This document shows, in pieces, positions 1-7,692 of a stretch of 38,996 bases of DNA. Every line of letters starts with the position of its first letter. Within the stretch, counting starts at the first letter, position 1. Position numbers and translations under genes: made by a program. The notes beneath the pieces were generated by a model that ran no database searches, was not told where the DNA came from, and was given only the letters and a program-made list of their open reading frames with translations. This DNA is from an uncultured Bacilli bacterium (GTDB lineage Bacteria; Bacillota_I; Bacilli_A; RFN20; CAG-826), in NCBI GenBank assembly GCA_944372115.1, contig CALVYH010000009.1, forward strand, positions 1 through 38,996, given 5' to 3'.

Positions 1-71
1 GATGAAAGAAAAATTCTCTATTAAAATGTAGAGTCGAAAAGTTCGCCTGGCGCACTTTTCCGCCAAAAAAT

Positions 72-104
72 AAAACAACATCAAATTCTGGTGCTGTTTT
101 TTAA
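72..104 (+). terminator. Intrinsic terminator
   Basis: The arms AACAACATC and GGTGCTGTT pair with one mismatch and one G-U, and a run of T follows. It ends the unit entering from the left edge. Confidence 0.65.
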
Positions 105-107
105 AAT

Positions 108-141
108 AAGATGTAAATCTTTTACTTATACATCTTTTTTA
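108..141 (+). terminator. Second tandem intrinsic terminator
   Basis: Arms AAGATGTA (108-115) and TACATCTT (129-136) pair perfectly and run into six T. It lies directly behind the first terminator. Confidence 0.6.
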
Positions 142-163
142 AAAAAGTCATAAACTCAAATAT

Positions 164-188
164 TAAAAAAACACGATAATAATCGTGC
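164..188 (-). terminator. Terminator of tRNA-Arg(ACG)
   Basis: On the minus strand CACGAT, a four-base loop and ATCGTG are followed by seven T, directly downstream of the tRNA. Confidence 0.8.
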
Positions 189-202
189 AAATTTAAGTTT
201 TT

Positions 203-279
203 TGGCGCGCTAGGCAGGAGTCGAACCCGCAACCTCTTGGTTCGTAGCCAAACACTCTATCCAGTTGAGCTACTAGCGC
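203..279 (-). tRNA. tRNA-Arg (anticodon ACG)
   Basis: A full cloverleaf: acceptor GCGCTAG pairs with CTAGCGC, discriminator G, encoded CCA. The anticodon loop CTACGAA is closed by TTTGG/CCAAG, giving ACG (read as ICG after deamination). It has its own promoter and terminator. Confidence 0.95.
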
Positions 280-293
280 ATTAACGCCTAATA

Positions 294-322
294 ATAATAT
301 GATAAATTGGCAAAAATATCAA
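294..322 (-). promoter_or_regulatory. Promoter of tRNA-Arg(ACG)
   Basis: TTGATA (-35, 317-322) and TATTAT (-10, 294-299) are separated by 17 bases, about 14 bases upstream of the mature tRNA 5' end. Confidence 0.75.
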
Positions 323-327
323 CAAAA

Positions 328-371
328 TAAAACCTCTAGTTAATTTTAAGGGCTTTATACTAGAGGTATTT
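328..371 (-). terminator. Terminator of the small heat-shock gene
   Basis: Arms ACCTCTAGT (332-340) and ACTAGAGGT (359-367) pair perfectly around an 18-base loop, followed on the minus strand by a T-rich tract just after the stop codon. Confidence 0.7.
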
Positions 372-383
372 TTATTTATTTTA

Positions 384-764
384 TTATTTGATTTCAATAG
401 CTTTGATGCTGTTTTCAGTCTTTTTATGCAAGACAACTTTTAAAACGCCATCGCTATAAGAAGCTTCAATGTTATTTGCATCAACATCATTAAATAAATA
501 TGATCTTGAGTAAGAACCATAGAATCTTTCTTTTCTTAGATATTTCTTATTAGAATGTTCATTTTCACTTTCTTTATAAGAAACTTTTAAGTAATTATCA
601 TTGAAATCGAGGTGAATATTTTCCTTTTTAGCACCTGGCATATCAATAAAAAGAATATAGCAATCAGGATCTTCAATTACATCTGTTTTTAAAAGATTTG
701 ATCTTGAATGTCTCCCATCATTGAAAAATGCATCATAGAAATCATCATATAAATCGTAAGCCAT
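384..764 (-). CDS. Hsp20/alpha-crystallin small heat-shock protein
   Basis: A 126-residue ATP-independent holdase chaperone that keeps unfolding proteins soluble during stress. The short N-terminal arm contains YDDFYDAFF. The alpha-crystallin domain covers about residues 28-120, beginning at DVIEDPDCYILFIDMPG and including the typical DNNYLKVSY-like and DGVLKVVL strands. Length and order fit bacterial Hsp20 (IbpA/Hsp18 type). The ATG has a strong ribosome binding site, AGGAGG. It is a single-gene unit with its own terminator. Regulation is unusually readable: a perfect TTGACA/TATAAT promoter is overlapped by two CIRCE-type operators, so HrcA repression is expected (inference; hrcA is not in the window). 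Confidence 0.93.
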   Translation of the reverse strand: MAYDLYDDFYDAFFNDGRHSRSNLLKTDVIEDPDCYILFIDMPGAKKENIHLDFNDNYLKVSYKESENEHSNKKYLRKERFYGSYSRSYLFNDVDANNIEASYSDGVLKVVLHKKTENSIKAIEIK

Positions 765-805
765 ATATTAAATTCCTCCTAATAAATTATAAATTAATTC
801 ATTGC

Positions 806-832
806 TTAGCACTCTTATTTTTCAAGTGCTAA
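806..832 (-). promoter_or_regulatory. CIRCE operator 1 (HrcA site)
   Basis: TTAGCACTC, nine bases, AAGTGCTAA matches the CIRCE consensus (TTAGCACTC-N9-GAGTGCTAA) at 17 of 18 positions. It covers the expected transcription start of the small heat-shock gene, just downstream of the -10. Confidence 0.92.
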
Positions 833-836
833 TTAT

Positions 837-864
837 ATTATAAGAAGCTTTTTAGCACTGTCAA
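837..864 (-). promoter_or_regulatory. SigA-type promoter of the small heat-shock gene
   Basis: TTGACA (859-864) and TATAAT (837-842) are both perfect consensus hexamers, 16 bases apart. The promoter sits between and under the two CIRCE elements. Confidence 0.9.
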
Positions 865-878
865 TAGCAATCTGCTAA
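852..878 (-). promoter_or_regulatory. CIRCE-like operator 2 (weaker)
   Basis: TTAGCACTG, nine bases, ATCTGCTAA keeps the outer half-site bases of CIRCE but differs at the inner ones. It overlaps the -35 hexamer, 46 bases from operator 1. Confidence 0.65.
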
Positions 879-927
879 AATTTTTTATTTTTTTTGTATC
901 TTAATAAAGAATTTAAATTTTTAACAA

Positions 928-956
928 TTGCTTATACTTATACATAAGTATAAAAT
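928..956 (+). promoter_or_regulatory. Promoter and palindromic operator of the ABC exporter operon
   Basis: TTGCTT (928-933) and TAAAAT (951-956) are 17 bases apart. A perfect inverted repeat, arms TTATACTTAT (932-941) and ATAAGTATAA (944-953) around a two-base centre, fills the spacer and touches both hexamers. This is a classic repressor position. The regulator is not identified in the window. Confidence 0.6.
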
Positions 957-963
957 TAAGGCT

Positions 964-2712
964 ATGTTTAAATTGTTATTTAAATTTATTAAACCATATA
1001 GAAAAGAATTTATTATTTCAGTAGTAACAATCGTTATCGAATCATTGCTAGAAATATCATGTCCTTATCTTATGTCTATGCTATTAGAATATGGAATTAT
1101 TCAAAATGGTGATACATATATTATCGATAATGAAGTTGTCATTTTATTATCATGTTTAATGGTTTTATTTGGAACTTTAGCATTTATTATTGGATTATTT
1201 TTCGCTAAATATGTTGCTAGATTTTCAAAAGGCGTTGGCTATGAAATCAGAAAAGCAGAATATTTAAAATTGAAAGAATATTCTTTTCATAATTTAGATT
1301 CAGTTTCTGCTTCATCTCTTTTAACTAGATTAACAAGTGATATTAATATTATTGCCGACACAGTTTCTAACTCCTTTAGACCAATGTTTAGAGCTCCTGT
1401 TATGTTAATTGCAACTTTAACAATTTCAGCAATCACTTCTCCAATTCTTTCTTGTGTATTTTTTGTAACTGTTCCAATTTTAGCAATTATTATGGTTGTC
1501 ATTGTTAAATATGTAAAACCAAGATTTTTAAAAATTCAAAAAATTGTTGATAGAATGAATAGAAATACAAAAGAATCTATTGTCGCAATTAAAACAATTA
1601 AAAGTTATGTTCAAGAAGATTTTGAAATAAATAAATTTAAAGAAATTAATGATGATTCTAGAAAATCTTCCAATGATGCGATGGGTGCTAATGGATTAAT
1701 GATGCCTGCTCAAGAATTAGTTTTATATTCAACCATTGTAGGAATTCTTTATTTAGGCGGATATTTAGCTTTAAAACCAGATTATGCAAATATTGTTGTT
1801 AATATAGCCATGTTTTTAACTTATGTCACTCAGCTTTTAGCAACGGTTCAAATGTTAACTAATGTTACTTTAAATTTAAATAGAGCTGGAGCTTCAGTTA
1901 CCCGTGTTGAAGAATTATTTAAAGTTAAAAGCGAAATCAAAGATAATCCTTCATCAAAATTACAAGTTTTAAATGGCGACATTGAATTTAAAAATGTATC
2001 TTTTTCATATTTTAATGATAAAAACTATGTTTTAAATAATGTTTCTTTAAAAATTAAAAGTGGTTCTTTTGTTGGAGTTGTTGGGCAAACAGGTTCTTCA
2101 AAAACTACCTTAATCAATCTTTTATTAAGATTTTATGATGTTAGCGAAGGTAATGTTTTTATTGGCGATCATAATGTTAGAGATTATTCAATTCACGAAT
2201 TAAGAAAAAATATTTCTATTTCTTTTCAAAATCCTTTCCTTTTTAATGATACAGTCTTAAATAATATTAAGCGGGGTAATAAAAAAGCCACTATGGATGA
2301 AGTTATTAACGCAGCAAAAATTGCCTGTGCCTATGATTTTATTACTAATGACTTAGAAGATGGATTTAACACTATGATTGCTGAAGGAGGAACTAATCTT
2401 TCTGGCGGTCAAAGACAAAGAGTTTGTTTAGCAAGAGCAATTTTAATGCATCCAAAAGTTTTAATTTTAGATGATTCCTTTTCTGCTTTAGATAGAATTA
2501 CTGAAGCTAAAGTTAAAGAAAATTTAAAAAATACTTTACCAGATGTTACCAAAATTGTAATCTCTCAAAAAATTTCAACAATTAAAGATAGCGACGAAAT
2601 AATTGTTTTGGAAAAAGGAAATGTTTCCAACATTGGCAATCATAAGTTCTTGGCCGAAAACGATCCTATCTATAAAGATATTAATAATATTCAAAATGAG
2701 GGGCTAGAATAA
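964..2712 (+). CDS. ABC exporter half-transporter, degenerate-site subunit (BmrC/LmrC-like)
   Basis: A 582-residue membrane-plus-ATPase subunit, predicted to pair with the next gene as a drug or lipid exporter. Residues about 1-320 form a six-helix exporter domain, about 335-582 the nucleotide-binding domain. Walker A is GQTGSSKTT (374-382) and the signature is LSGGQ (479-483). The catalytic Glu after Walker B is Asp (ILDDSFSALD) and the switch His is Gln (VISQKIS). Both changes mark the degenerate-site partner of heterodimeric exporters such as TM287/288. A longer reading from a TTG at 928 would run through the promoter palindrome, so I chose the ATG at 964. That ATG has only AAGG three bases upstream, and the message may be leaderless. 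The second subunit starts two bases after the stop. Confidence 0.93.
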   Translation: MFKLLFKFIKPYRKEFIISVVTIVIESLLEISCPYLMSMLLEYGIIQNGDTYIIDNEVVILLSCLMVLFGTLAFIIGLFFAKYVARFSKGVGYEIRKAEYLKLKEYSFHNLDSVSASSLLTRLTSDINIIADTVSNSFRPMFRAPVMLIATLTISAITSPILSCVFFVTVPILAIIMVVIVKYVKPRFLKIQKIVDRMNRNTKESIVAIKTIKSYVQEDFEINKFKEINDDSRKSSNDAMGANGLMMPAQELVLYSTIVGILYLGGYLALKPDYANIVVNIAMFLTYVTQLLATVQMLTNVTLNLNRAGASVTRVEELFKVKSEIKDNPSSKLQVLNGDIEFKNVSFSYFNDKNYVLNNVSLKIKSGSFVGVVGQTGSSKTTLINLLLRFYDVSEGNVFIGDHNVRDYSIHELRKNISISFQNPFLFNDTVLNNIKRGNKKATMDEVINAAKIACAYDFITNDLEDGFNTMIAEGGTNLSGGQRQRVCLARAILMHPKVLILDDSFSALDRITEAKVKENLKNTLPDVTKIVISQKISTIKDSDEIIVLEKGNVSNIGNHKFLAENDPIYKDINNIQNEGLE

Positions 2713-2713
2713 T

Positions 2714-4528
2714 ATGAAAAAGGAAAAACAAAATAAATATAAAAATAGCTTCCAAACTTTATGGCGATTACTAGGTTATTTTAAAGGACATAGATTTTTA
2801 TTTTTTCTTGTTCTTATTTTAGTTGTTTATACATCATTTGCGCAAATTTATGGAACCTTCATGTTAAAAGATATAATAGCAAATGGAATTGAAGCAAAAA
2901 ATTACGATTACCTTGTCATTAATACCTCTTATATGGCTTTAATATATCTTTTTGGCTGCTTAGCAAATTTAGCTTATACGCAAATAATGATAAGGCTTTC
3001 TCAAAGAGTTATTTTCAAAATTAGAGAAGATTTAATAAAAAAAGTATTAGCACTTCCCGTTTCATATTTTGATTCAAGACAAACCGGAGAAATAATGAGC
3101 TATTTTACAAATGATGTTGATTCAACAATCAATGCATTAAATCAATCGTTAGCTAATATTGTTTTTTCATCTTGTAATATTGTTGGAACACTTTTAGGAA
3201 TGTATTTAATTAATATATATTTAGCTTTAATTGCTACAGCTATTATTGGAACAATCGTAATTTTTATTGTTGTAAATTCAAAAAAATGCCGTAAATATTA
3301 TCGTAAACAACAAGAATCTTTATCAATTTTAAATGGATGTATTGAAGAAGATTTAAGAGGAATTAAAGTCAATAAAGTTTACGAACATGAAGAAGATTCT
3401 TTTAAAATATTTTTAAAGAAAAATGCAGATTGGAGAGATTGTTCTACTTCTGCCTTTTTCCATACCATGTTAAACACACCATTTATTGTTTCTCTTTCTT
3501 ATTTAAATTTTGCAATTTGTTCAATCGTTGGAGTTCTATTTATTTCTAACGGTTTCTTAGAAGGAGGAATTGCAGCTTTATCACCATTTTTAATTTATGT
3601 AAGACAAAGTGCTCAACCATTCAATTTTTTCACAGTCCATTTTAATACTATTTTAAACGCATTAGCTGGTTCCGAAAGAATCTTTGAATTCCTTGATTTA
3701 ACTGAAGAAAAAGAAAAAGACAAAGGCCACATTAAACTTGTTAAAATCAATAATTCATATTATTGGGAAAAAAGCGAAAATGAACACCTCCCTTTACAAG
3801 GAAATATTGTTTTTGATCATGTTAAATTCGGTTATGAAAAAGATAAAATTGTTTTAAATGATATTTCTTTTTATGCAAAGCAAGGACAAAAAATTGCCTT
3901 TGTTGGTTCAACTGGTGCTGGTAAAACTACAATCATTTCACTAATTACGAGATTTTATGATATTAACGAAGGAACAATTACTTATGATGGAATCAATATC
4001 TTTGATATTAAACTTGAATCTTTAAGAAGAGCTACTTCAATGGTTACTCAAGACACCCATTTATTTAATGACACTATCTTAAATAACATAAAATATCCAA
4101 GAATGCATTCAACAATCGATGAAGTTAAAGAAGCTGCAAAAATTGGTGGTGCAGATCATTTTATATCTAAATTAAAAGATAATTACGAAACACTTTTATA
4201 TGATGATGGTATCAATTTAAGTGAAGGCGAAAGACAACTTCTTTCACTAGCTAGAGCCGCAATTTCTCATCCACCATTATTAATTTTAGATGAAGCTACT
4301 TCAAATATTGATACGCGTACAGAAAAAATAGTTGAAAAGTCAATGGATAAATTAATGGAAAATAGAACGGTTTTAGTAATTGCCCATCGACTTTCAACAG
4401 TTCGAGATGCTAACGCAATATTAGTTCTTGATCATGGTAAAATTATTGAAAGAGGAAATCATGAACAATTGCTTGAAATGAAAGGTAGATACTATTCTCT
4501 TTATAATGGAAGTATTGAATTAGAATAA
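2714..4528 (+). CDS. ABC exporter half-transporter, catalytic subunit (BmrD/LmrD-like)
   Basis: A 604-residue partner of the preceding gene, with one base between them and GAGGGG as ribosome binding site. The exporter domain spans about residues 20-325. A linker of about 40 residues, rich in charge (330-365), leads to the nucleotide-binding domain. Walker A is GSTGAGKTT (398-406), Walker B ILDEATS with catalytic Glu 527, switch His 558 (IAHRLST). The signature here is LSEGE (502-506) instead of LSGGQ. So canonical Walker motifs sit in this subunit and the canonical signature in the other, which together make one active and one degenerate ATP site. Substrate cannot be read from the sequence; multidrug or lipid export is the family norm. 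A bidirectional terminator follows. Confidence 0.93.
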   Translation: MKKEKQNKYKNSFQTLWRLLGYFKGHRFLFFLVLILVVYTSFAQIYGTFMLKDIIANGIEAKNYDYLVINTSYMALIYLFGCLANLAYTQIMIRLSQRVIFKIREDLIKKVLALPVSYFDSRQTGEIMSYFTNDVDSTINALNQSLANIVFSSCNIVGTLLGMYLINIYLALIATAIIGTIVIFIVVNSKKCRKYYRKQQESLSILNGCIEEDLRGIKVNKVYEHEEDSFKIFLKKNADWRDCSTSAFFHTMLNTPFIVSLSYLNFAICSIVGVLFISNGFLEGGIAALSPFLIYVRQSAQPFNFFTVHFNTILNALAGSERIFEFLDLTEEKEKDKGHIKLVKINNSYYWEKSENEHLPLQGNIVFDHVKFGYEKDKIVLNDISFYAKQGQKIAFVGSTGAGKTTIISLITRFYDINEGTITYDGINIFDIKLESLRRATSMVTQDTHLFNDTILNNIKYPRMHSTIDEVKEAAKIGGADHFISKLKDNYETLLYDDGINLSEGERQLLSLARAAISHPPLLILDEATSNIDTRTEKIVEKSMDKLMENRTVLVIAHRLSTVRDANAILVLDHGKIIERGNHEQLLEMKGRYYSLYNGSIELE

Positions 4529-4556
4529 AAAAACTAGGTTTTGTTCCTAGTTTTTT
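4529..4556. terminator. Bidirectional terminator between convergent genes
   Basis: AAACTAGG and CCTAGTTT pair around a seven-base loop, with A and T runs on both sides. It lies between the exporter operon (+) and the DUF308 gene (-), whose stop codon it touches. Confidence 0.85.
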
Positions 4557-5197
4557 TATTCATCTTTACTATCTCTAATATCAATTATATCTGCATCAAT
4601 AGCATTTTCTTTTCCTTTAAATCCAATTATCTTCTTTTCAACATGTTTATTGTTATTATTTTTATCAATTAGTTTAACAATAATTTCAATTAAAGAAGAT
4701 AAACCGATAATTAAAAGTAAAACTCCAAATAATATAGCAATAATTTCATTAAACTCATCAATAAAAAACATCAATGTAACACCTAAAATTATAAAAATAA
4801 TGCCAGCAATTAAATTAATAATATAATATTTATCTTTATTAAATTTAGCAAAAGAGAATATTTTGCTAAAACCACTAAATAAGAGAAAAATAATTAAAAA
4901 GATAGGTAAAATTGAAACGAGTAAAGATGGGTTAATTACAAAAGTAATTCCAAAACATAAAGAAATTACCGAAATAATAATAGAAAAAATTGAAGAAAAT
5001 AAGAAACTAGAAGTAACTAATGCTAAAATTATTCCTAAAAGACCGACGATTATTAAAATTGCGCCAGCTATAATTCCAATTGAATTAACAAAAAACGATG
5101 GAAAAATAATGAAAACTAATCCTAATATCACTAAAACTATATCAAAAATAATCTTTCCTAAATTATTTTTTAAAACTTTATTAACAACTTTCCCCAT
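4556..5197 (-). CDS. DUF308/HdeD-like six-helix membrane protein
   Basis: A 213-residue, very hydrophobic integral membrane protein. Six helices lie in three hairpins between about residues 12 and 178. The repeated turn motif (FIIFPSFFV, FVINPSLLV) is typical of the DUF308 (HdeD-like) family, found in Firmicutes as well as in the acid-stress protein HdeD. The soluble tail after residue 180 is charged and ends in DIIDIRDSKDE. The ATG follows a good ribosome binding site, GGGAG. It is monocistronic and convergent with the ABC exporter. Function is unknown; a membrane-stress role is only a family-based guess. Confidence 0.8.
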   Translation of the reverse strand: MGKVVNKVLKNNLGKIIFDIVLVILGLVFIIFPSFFVNSIGIIAGAILIIVGLLGIILALVTSSFLFSSIFSIIISVISLCFGITFVINPSLLVSILPIFLIIFLLFSGFSKIFSFAKFNKDKYYIINLIAGIIFIILGVTLMFFIDEFNEIIAILFGVLLLIIGLSSLIEIIVKLIDKNNNNKHVEKKIIGFKGKENAIDADIIDIRDSKDE

Positions 5198-5523
5198 TTT
5201 TCTTCTCCCTTAATAAATAAATATATTAATATATAAAATTATAAACCTAAATAAATTTATTAAAAATTATATGCAAAATTATTAAATACTAAATATATTT
5301 TCATTCGAAATAGAATTCTTTTTGAATGAAAAAATATTTTTAGAAATTTATATTAATAACAGCTTTTTGATTAAAATAGTGAATATTTTTTTAATTTTTA
5401 GCATTCTTGTAAAGCACAAGGGTAGGGTTTCCATTTATTATAAAAATCCCATTTTTATAATATATATTATATTTATGAATATTAATATTTATAAAAAAAA
5501 GGAGAAGATTTCCTCCCCTTATT
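5198..5523. other. Non-coding AT-rich gap
   Basis: No supported gene. The gap holds the promoter region of the DUF308 gene, an imperfect inverted repeat at about 5298-5330 (TTTTCATTC and GAATGAAAA arms) and the terminator of the glycerophosphodiesterase operon. An 80-codon + strand reading frame here is low complexity and has no ribosome binding site. Confidence 0.6.
5493..5522 (-). terminator. Terminator of the HAD-MFS-GDPD operon
   Basis: On the minus strand AAGGGGAG and CTCCTTTT form a stem with two G-U pairs, running into eight T, directly after the stop codon. Confidence 0.7.
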
Positions 5524-6240
5524 TTAATCTCTTACACTTTTTAAATCTAAATTTTCAAAAGTAGGCGAATCTGCATATTTTTTTGCTAACGCTAAAGATT
5601 CTTCATCATTTATTGTCCGAGTGAGAATCAATTTATTTTTGTTCATCTTTTGATATTTATTATTTTTAAAAAAAGTATATTCAACATCTAACCCTTCAAA
5701 AATATGTCTTAAACAATAAAGATATTTTCTTTTATAAAGTAACAAAAGACAGCGAATATATTTTTCTTTTTTAAAAGGTAATAAACATTGAGGATAAAAA
5801 GAAATTAGTATTACATTTCTTTTATCTTTAACAATTTTTAAAGCTAAACTAACTTTTTTTGCTAATTCCTTATAATTCTTTTTATATGGTTTTAATTCAA
5901 TAACCATTGGGACTTTTTCTTCGTTTAATTCTAAAACTTCTTCTAATGTTGGAAGTTTTGAACCATCACTAAGTTGATATTTATTTTTAATTTCTTCTAA
6001 AGTTAATTCTTCGATAACACCATCTTTATTTGTAACTCTTTTTAAAGTTGAATCGTGGCAAACAATTAATTGTTTATCCTTTGAAAGATGAACATCTAAT
6101 TCAAATGCACAATCATTATCAATAGCATTTTTAAAAGCTAAAATTGAATTTTCAGAGAATTTTTCATTATGAAGCCCACGATGAGCGACTCCTTTTAAAA
6201 ATTTTGGGTTTATAAGAGTCAAAACTTTATTTTTGTTCAT
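5524..6240 (-). CDS. Glycerophosphodiester phosphodiesterase (GDPD family)
   Basis: A 238-residue enzyme predicted to hydrolyse glycerophosphodiesters to glycerol 3-phosphate and an alcohol. The N-terminal motif AHRGLHNEKFSENSILAF carries the catalytic His 20 and Arg 21. ELDVH supplies metal ligands Glu 47 and Asp 49, His 62 sits in CHD, and VIELK near residue 115 supplies a further Glu and Lys. The end is the expected barrel terminus. Without a signal peptide the enzyme is cytosolic. It is the last gene of a three-gene operon, starting one base after the MFS stop with AGGA as ribosome binding site. Specificity is not readable; phospholipid head-group recycling is the likely role. Confidence 0.9.
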   Translation of the reverse strand: MNKNKVLTLINPKFLKGVAHRGLHNEKFSENSILAFKNAIDNDCAFELDVHLSKDKQLIVCHDSTLKRVTNKDGVIEELTLEEIKNKYQLSDGSKLPTLEEVLELNEEKVPMVIELKPYKKNYKELAKKVSLALKIVKDKRNVILISFYPQCLLPFKKEKYIRCLLLLYKRKYLYCLRHIFEGLDVEYTFFKNNKYQKMNKNKLILTRTINDEESLALAKKYADSPTFENLDLKSVRD

Positions 6241-6241
6241 A

Positions 6242-7669
6242 TTAATCCTGATCTAAAGCCTCTAAGCCTTTTTTAAAATCTGTTTTTGTATTTTTTACAT
6301 TTCTAATAAATAAGAAAACGATTAAAGCTATTATAGTACAAGCAATAGCATAAAATGGTAAAATACCGAAATCGAAACCAGGAATTAATAAAATAGTTCC
6401 TAATAATATTGGAGTAACTGTTTGAGCAGCCATTGAAGATGCGTAATAATAACCTGTGAATTTGCCAATTTTTTTACTATTGCATAATTCAACGACCATT
6501 GGATAAGAGTTAACATGAACCAAGCTCATGCCAAAACCTTTAATAAACCATATGATATAAAGATAGATTGGAAAAGTTCCACTACCTGGTTGGAAACCTA
6601 ATAAAGTAGCAGATAAAATTCCCCAAACACAATAAGAAGCAAGTGTTAAACTAAGTCCGCTAATAAGCGTCCATTTTCTACCTATTTTTGAAGCGATAAT
6701 TCCACCAAGAGCAAACCCTATTACTGAGCCAACTCCTCCAACAATCGTATTTATCATACTTGATGATGAAGAAGCTTCAAAATAATAGATAGTATAGTTA
6801 GTCATAAAGGTGGAAATTCCATTATCAGCCATAAACCAGAAGAATTCAGCACATAAAATTAAAATCAACATAATTTTATTGCCTTTGCTCAAAGGCTTAT
6901 CGTCGTCAACCTTTTCTTTTAATTCAGTCATTTCTTCTCCGAGTTTTAATTCAGGTTCAAGTTCTCTTTCTAACTTGTTTTCTTTAATTGTGAAAAATAA
7001 AACTAAAGCAGAAATAATCATCAATAAGGAAGCGACTAAAAATGGAATTTCAATAATCCAAATATTATCAATAGCCCATGCTGGAGCATTGCCAGTTGAA
7101 TTTAAATAATCACTTACAGCAAAGAAGATACCAACAACCGTAGCGAAAGCTCCACCAATATAACCCATAATATTAATAATTCCATTAGCTTTACTTCTTA
7201 ATGGTTTTGGAGTTAAATCTGGCATTAATGAAACTGCCGGATTTCTATACATCATTGAAAATATAACTACGATTGCCATCATCGTTATAGTTCCAGCGAC
7301 ATTGTTAAAATGGAAAAATAAAGGAACAAATGGAAAAGAAATTGCGCATACAAATGTACCTACTAAAATATATGGCATACGTTTTCCTATTGGTGATTTT
7401 GTTTTATCTGATAGCGCACCAAAAATTGGTAACAAAATAAGAGCAGCTAAATTATCAAAAGCCATAACAATTCCAACTAAATATTGAACTTCTTCTGCAC
7501 TTCCAATTTTAAACGCAGTTTTAAAAAGTTCAGTTAAAAATGTAGGACACCATGAATCATAAACTTGCCACAAAAGTAAAATTCCAAAAAAGGCAAAACC
7601 TATGATTATAGTTCTTTTATAATTTAATTTTAATTTAATATTTTCTTTATTAATGGTGTTTGATTCCAT
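6242..7669 (-). CDS. MFS/GPH-type sugar:cation symporter (SLC45-like)
   Basis: A 475-residue carrier with about 12 membrane helices. The loop after helix 2 (LSDKTKSPIGKRMPYI) and AFDNLAALILLP before it are typical of the glycoside-pentoside-hexuronide and SLC45-like major facilitator proteins that import sugars with a cation. A charged central loop spans about residues 228-260. I place the start at the ATG at 7669, preceded by GGAGG; the upstream ATG at 7687 lies in front of that ribosome binding site and would add six unlikely residues. It is the middle gene of an operon with a HAD phosphatase upstream and a glycerophosphodiesterase downstream, which would fit uptake of a sugar or glycoside. 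Substrate is not determined. Confidence 0.85.
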   Translation of the reverse strand: MESNTINKENIKLKLNYKRTIIIGFAFFGILLLWQVYDSWCPTFLTELFKTAFKIGSAEEVQYLVGIVMAFDNLAALILLPIFGALSDKTKSPIGKRMPYILVGTFVCAISFPFVPLFFHFNNVAGTITMMAIVVIFSMMYRNPAVSLMPDLTPKPLRSKANGIINIMGYIGGAFATVVGIFFAVSDYLNSTGNAPAWAIDNIWIIEIPFLVASLLMIISALVLFFTIKENKLERELEPELKLGEEMTELKEKVDDDKPLSKGNKIMLILILCAEFFWFMADNGISTFMTNYTIYYFEASSSSSMINTIVGGVGSVIGFALGGIIASKIGRKWTLISGLSLTLASYCVWGILSATLLGFQPGSGTFPIYLYIIWFIKGFGMSLVHVNSYPMVVELCNSKKIGKFTGYYYASSMAAQTVTPILLGTILLIPGFDFGILPFYAIACTIIALIVFLFIRNVKNTKTDFKKGLEALDQD

Positions 7670-7692
7670 AATTTTCCTCCTTTCCATGCAAA

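Larger units (their letters stand above)
1..164 (+). other. 3' end of an unidentified + strand transcription unit with structured RNA
   Basis: No recognisable gene. Two stem-loops lie side by side: CTCTA/TAGAG at 16-20 and 29-33, and GAAAAGT/ACTTTTC at 36-42 and 54-60 with a GC-rich inner part. Two terminators follow. This could be the 3' end of a structured RNA or the untranslated tail of a gene that starts outside the window. I could not match it to tmRNA, RNase P, SRP or 6S RNA. Confidence 0.35.

Noticed and set aside
928-963. TTG start adding 12 residues to the first ABC exporter subunit
   Set aside because: It would place the palindromic operator and -10 inside the coding region; the ATG at 964 gives the normal family start.
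5322-5564. 80-codon + strand frame in the gap before the glycerophosphodiesterase gene
   Set aside because: Low-complexity Ile/Phe/Lys/Asn composition, no ribosome binding site, and it crosses the terminator and the 3' end of a real gene.
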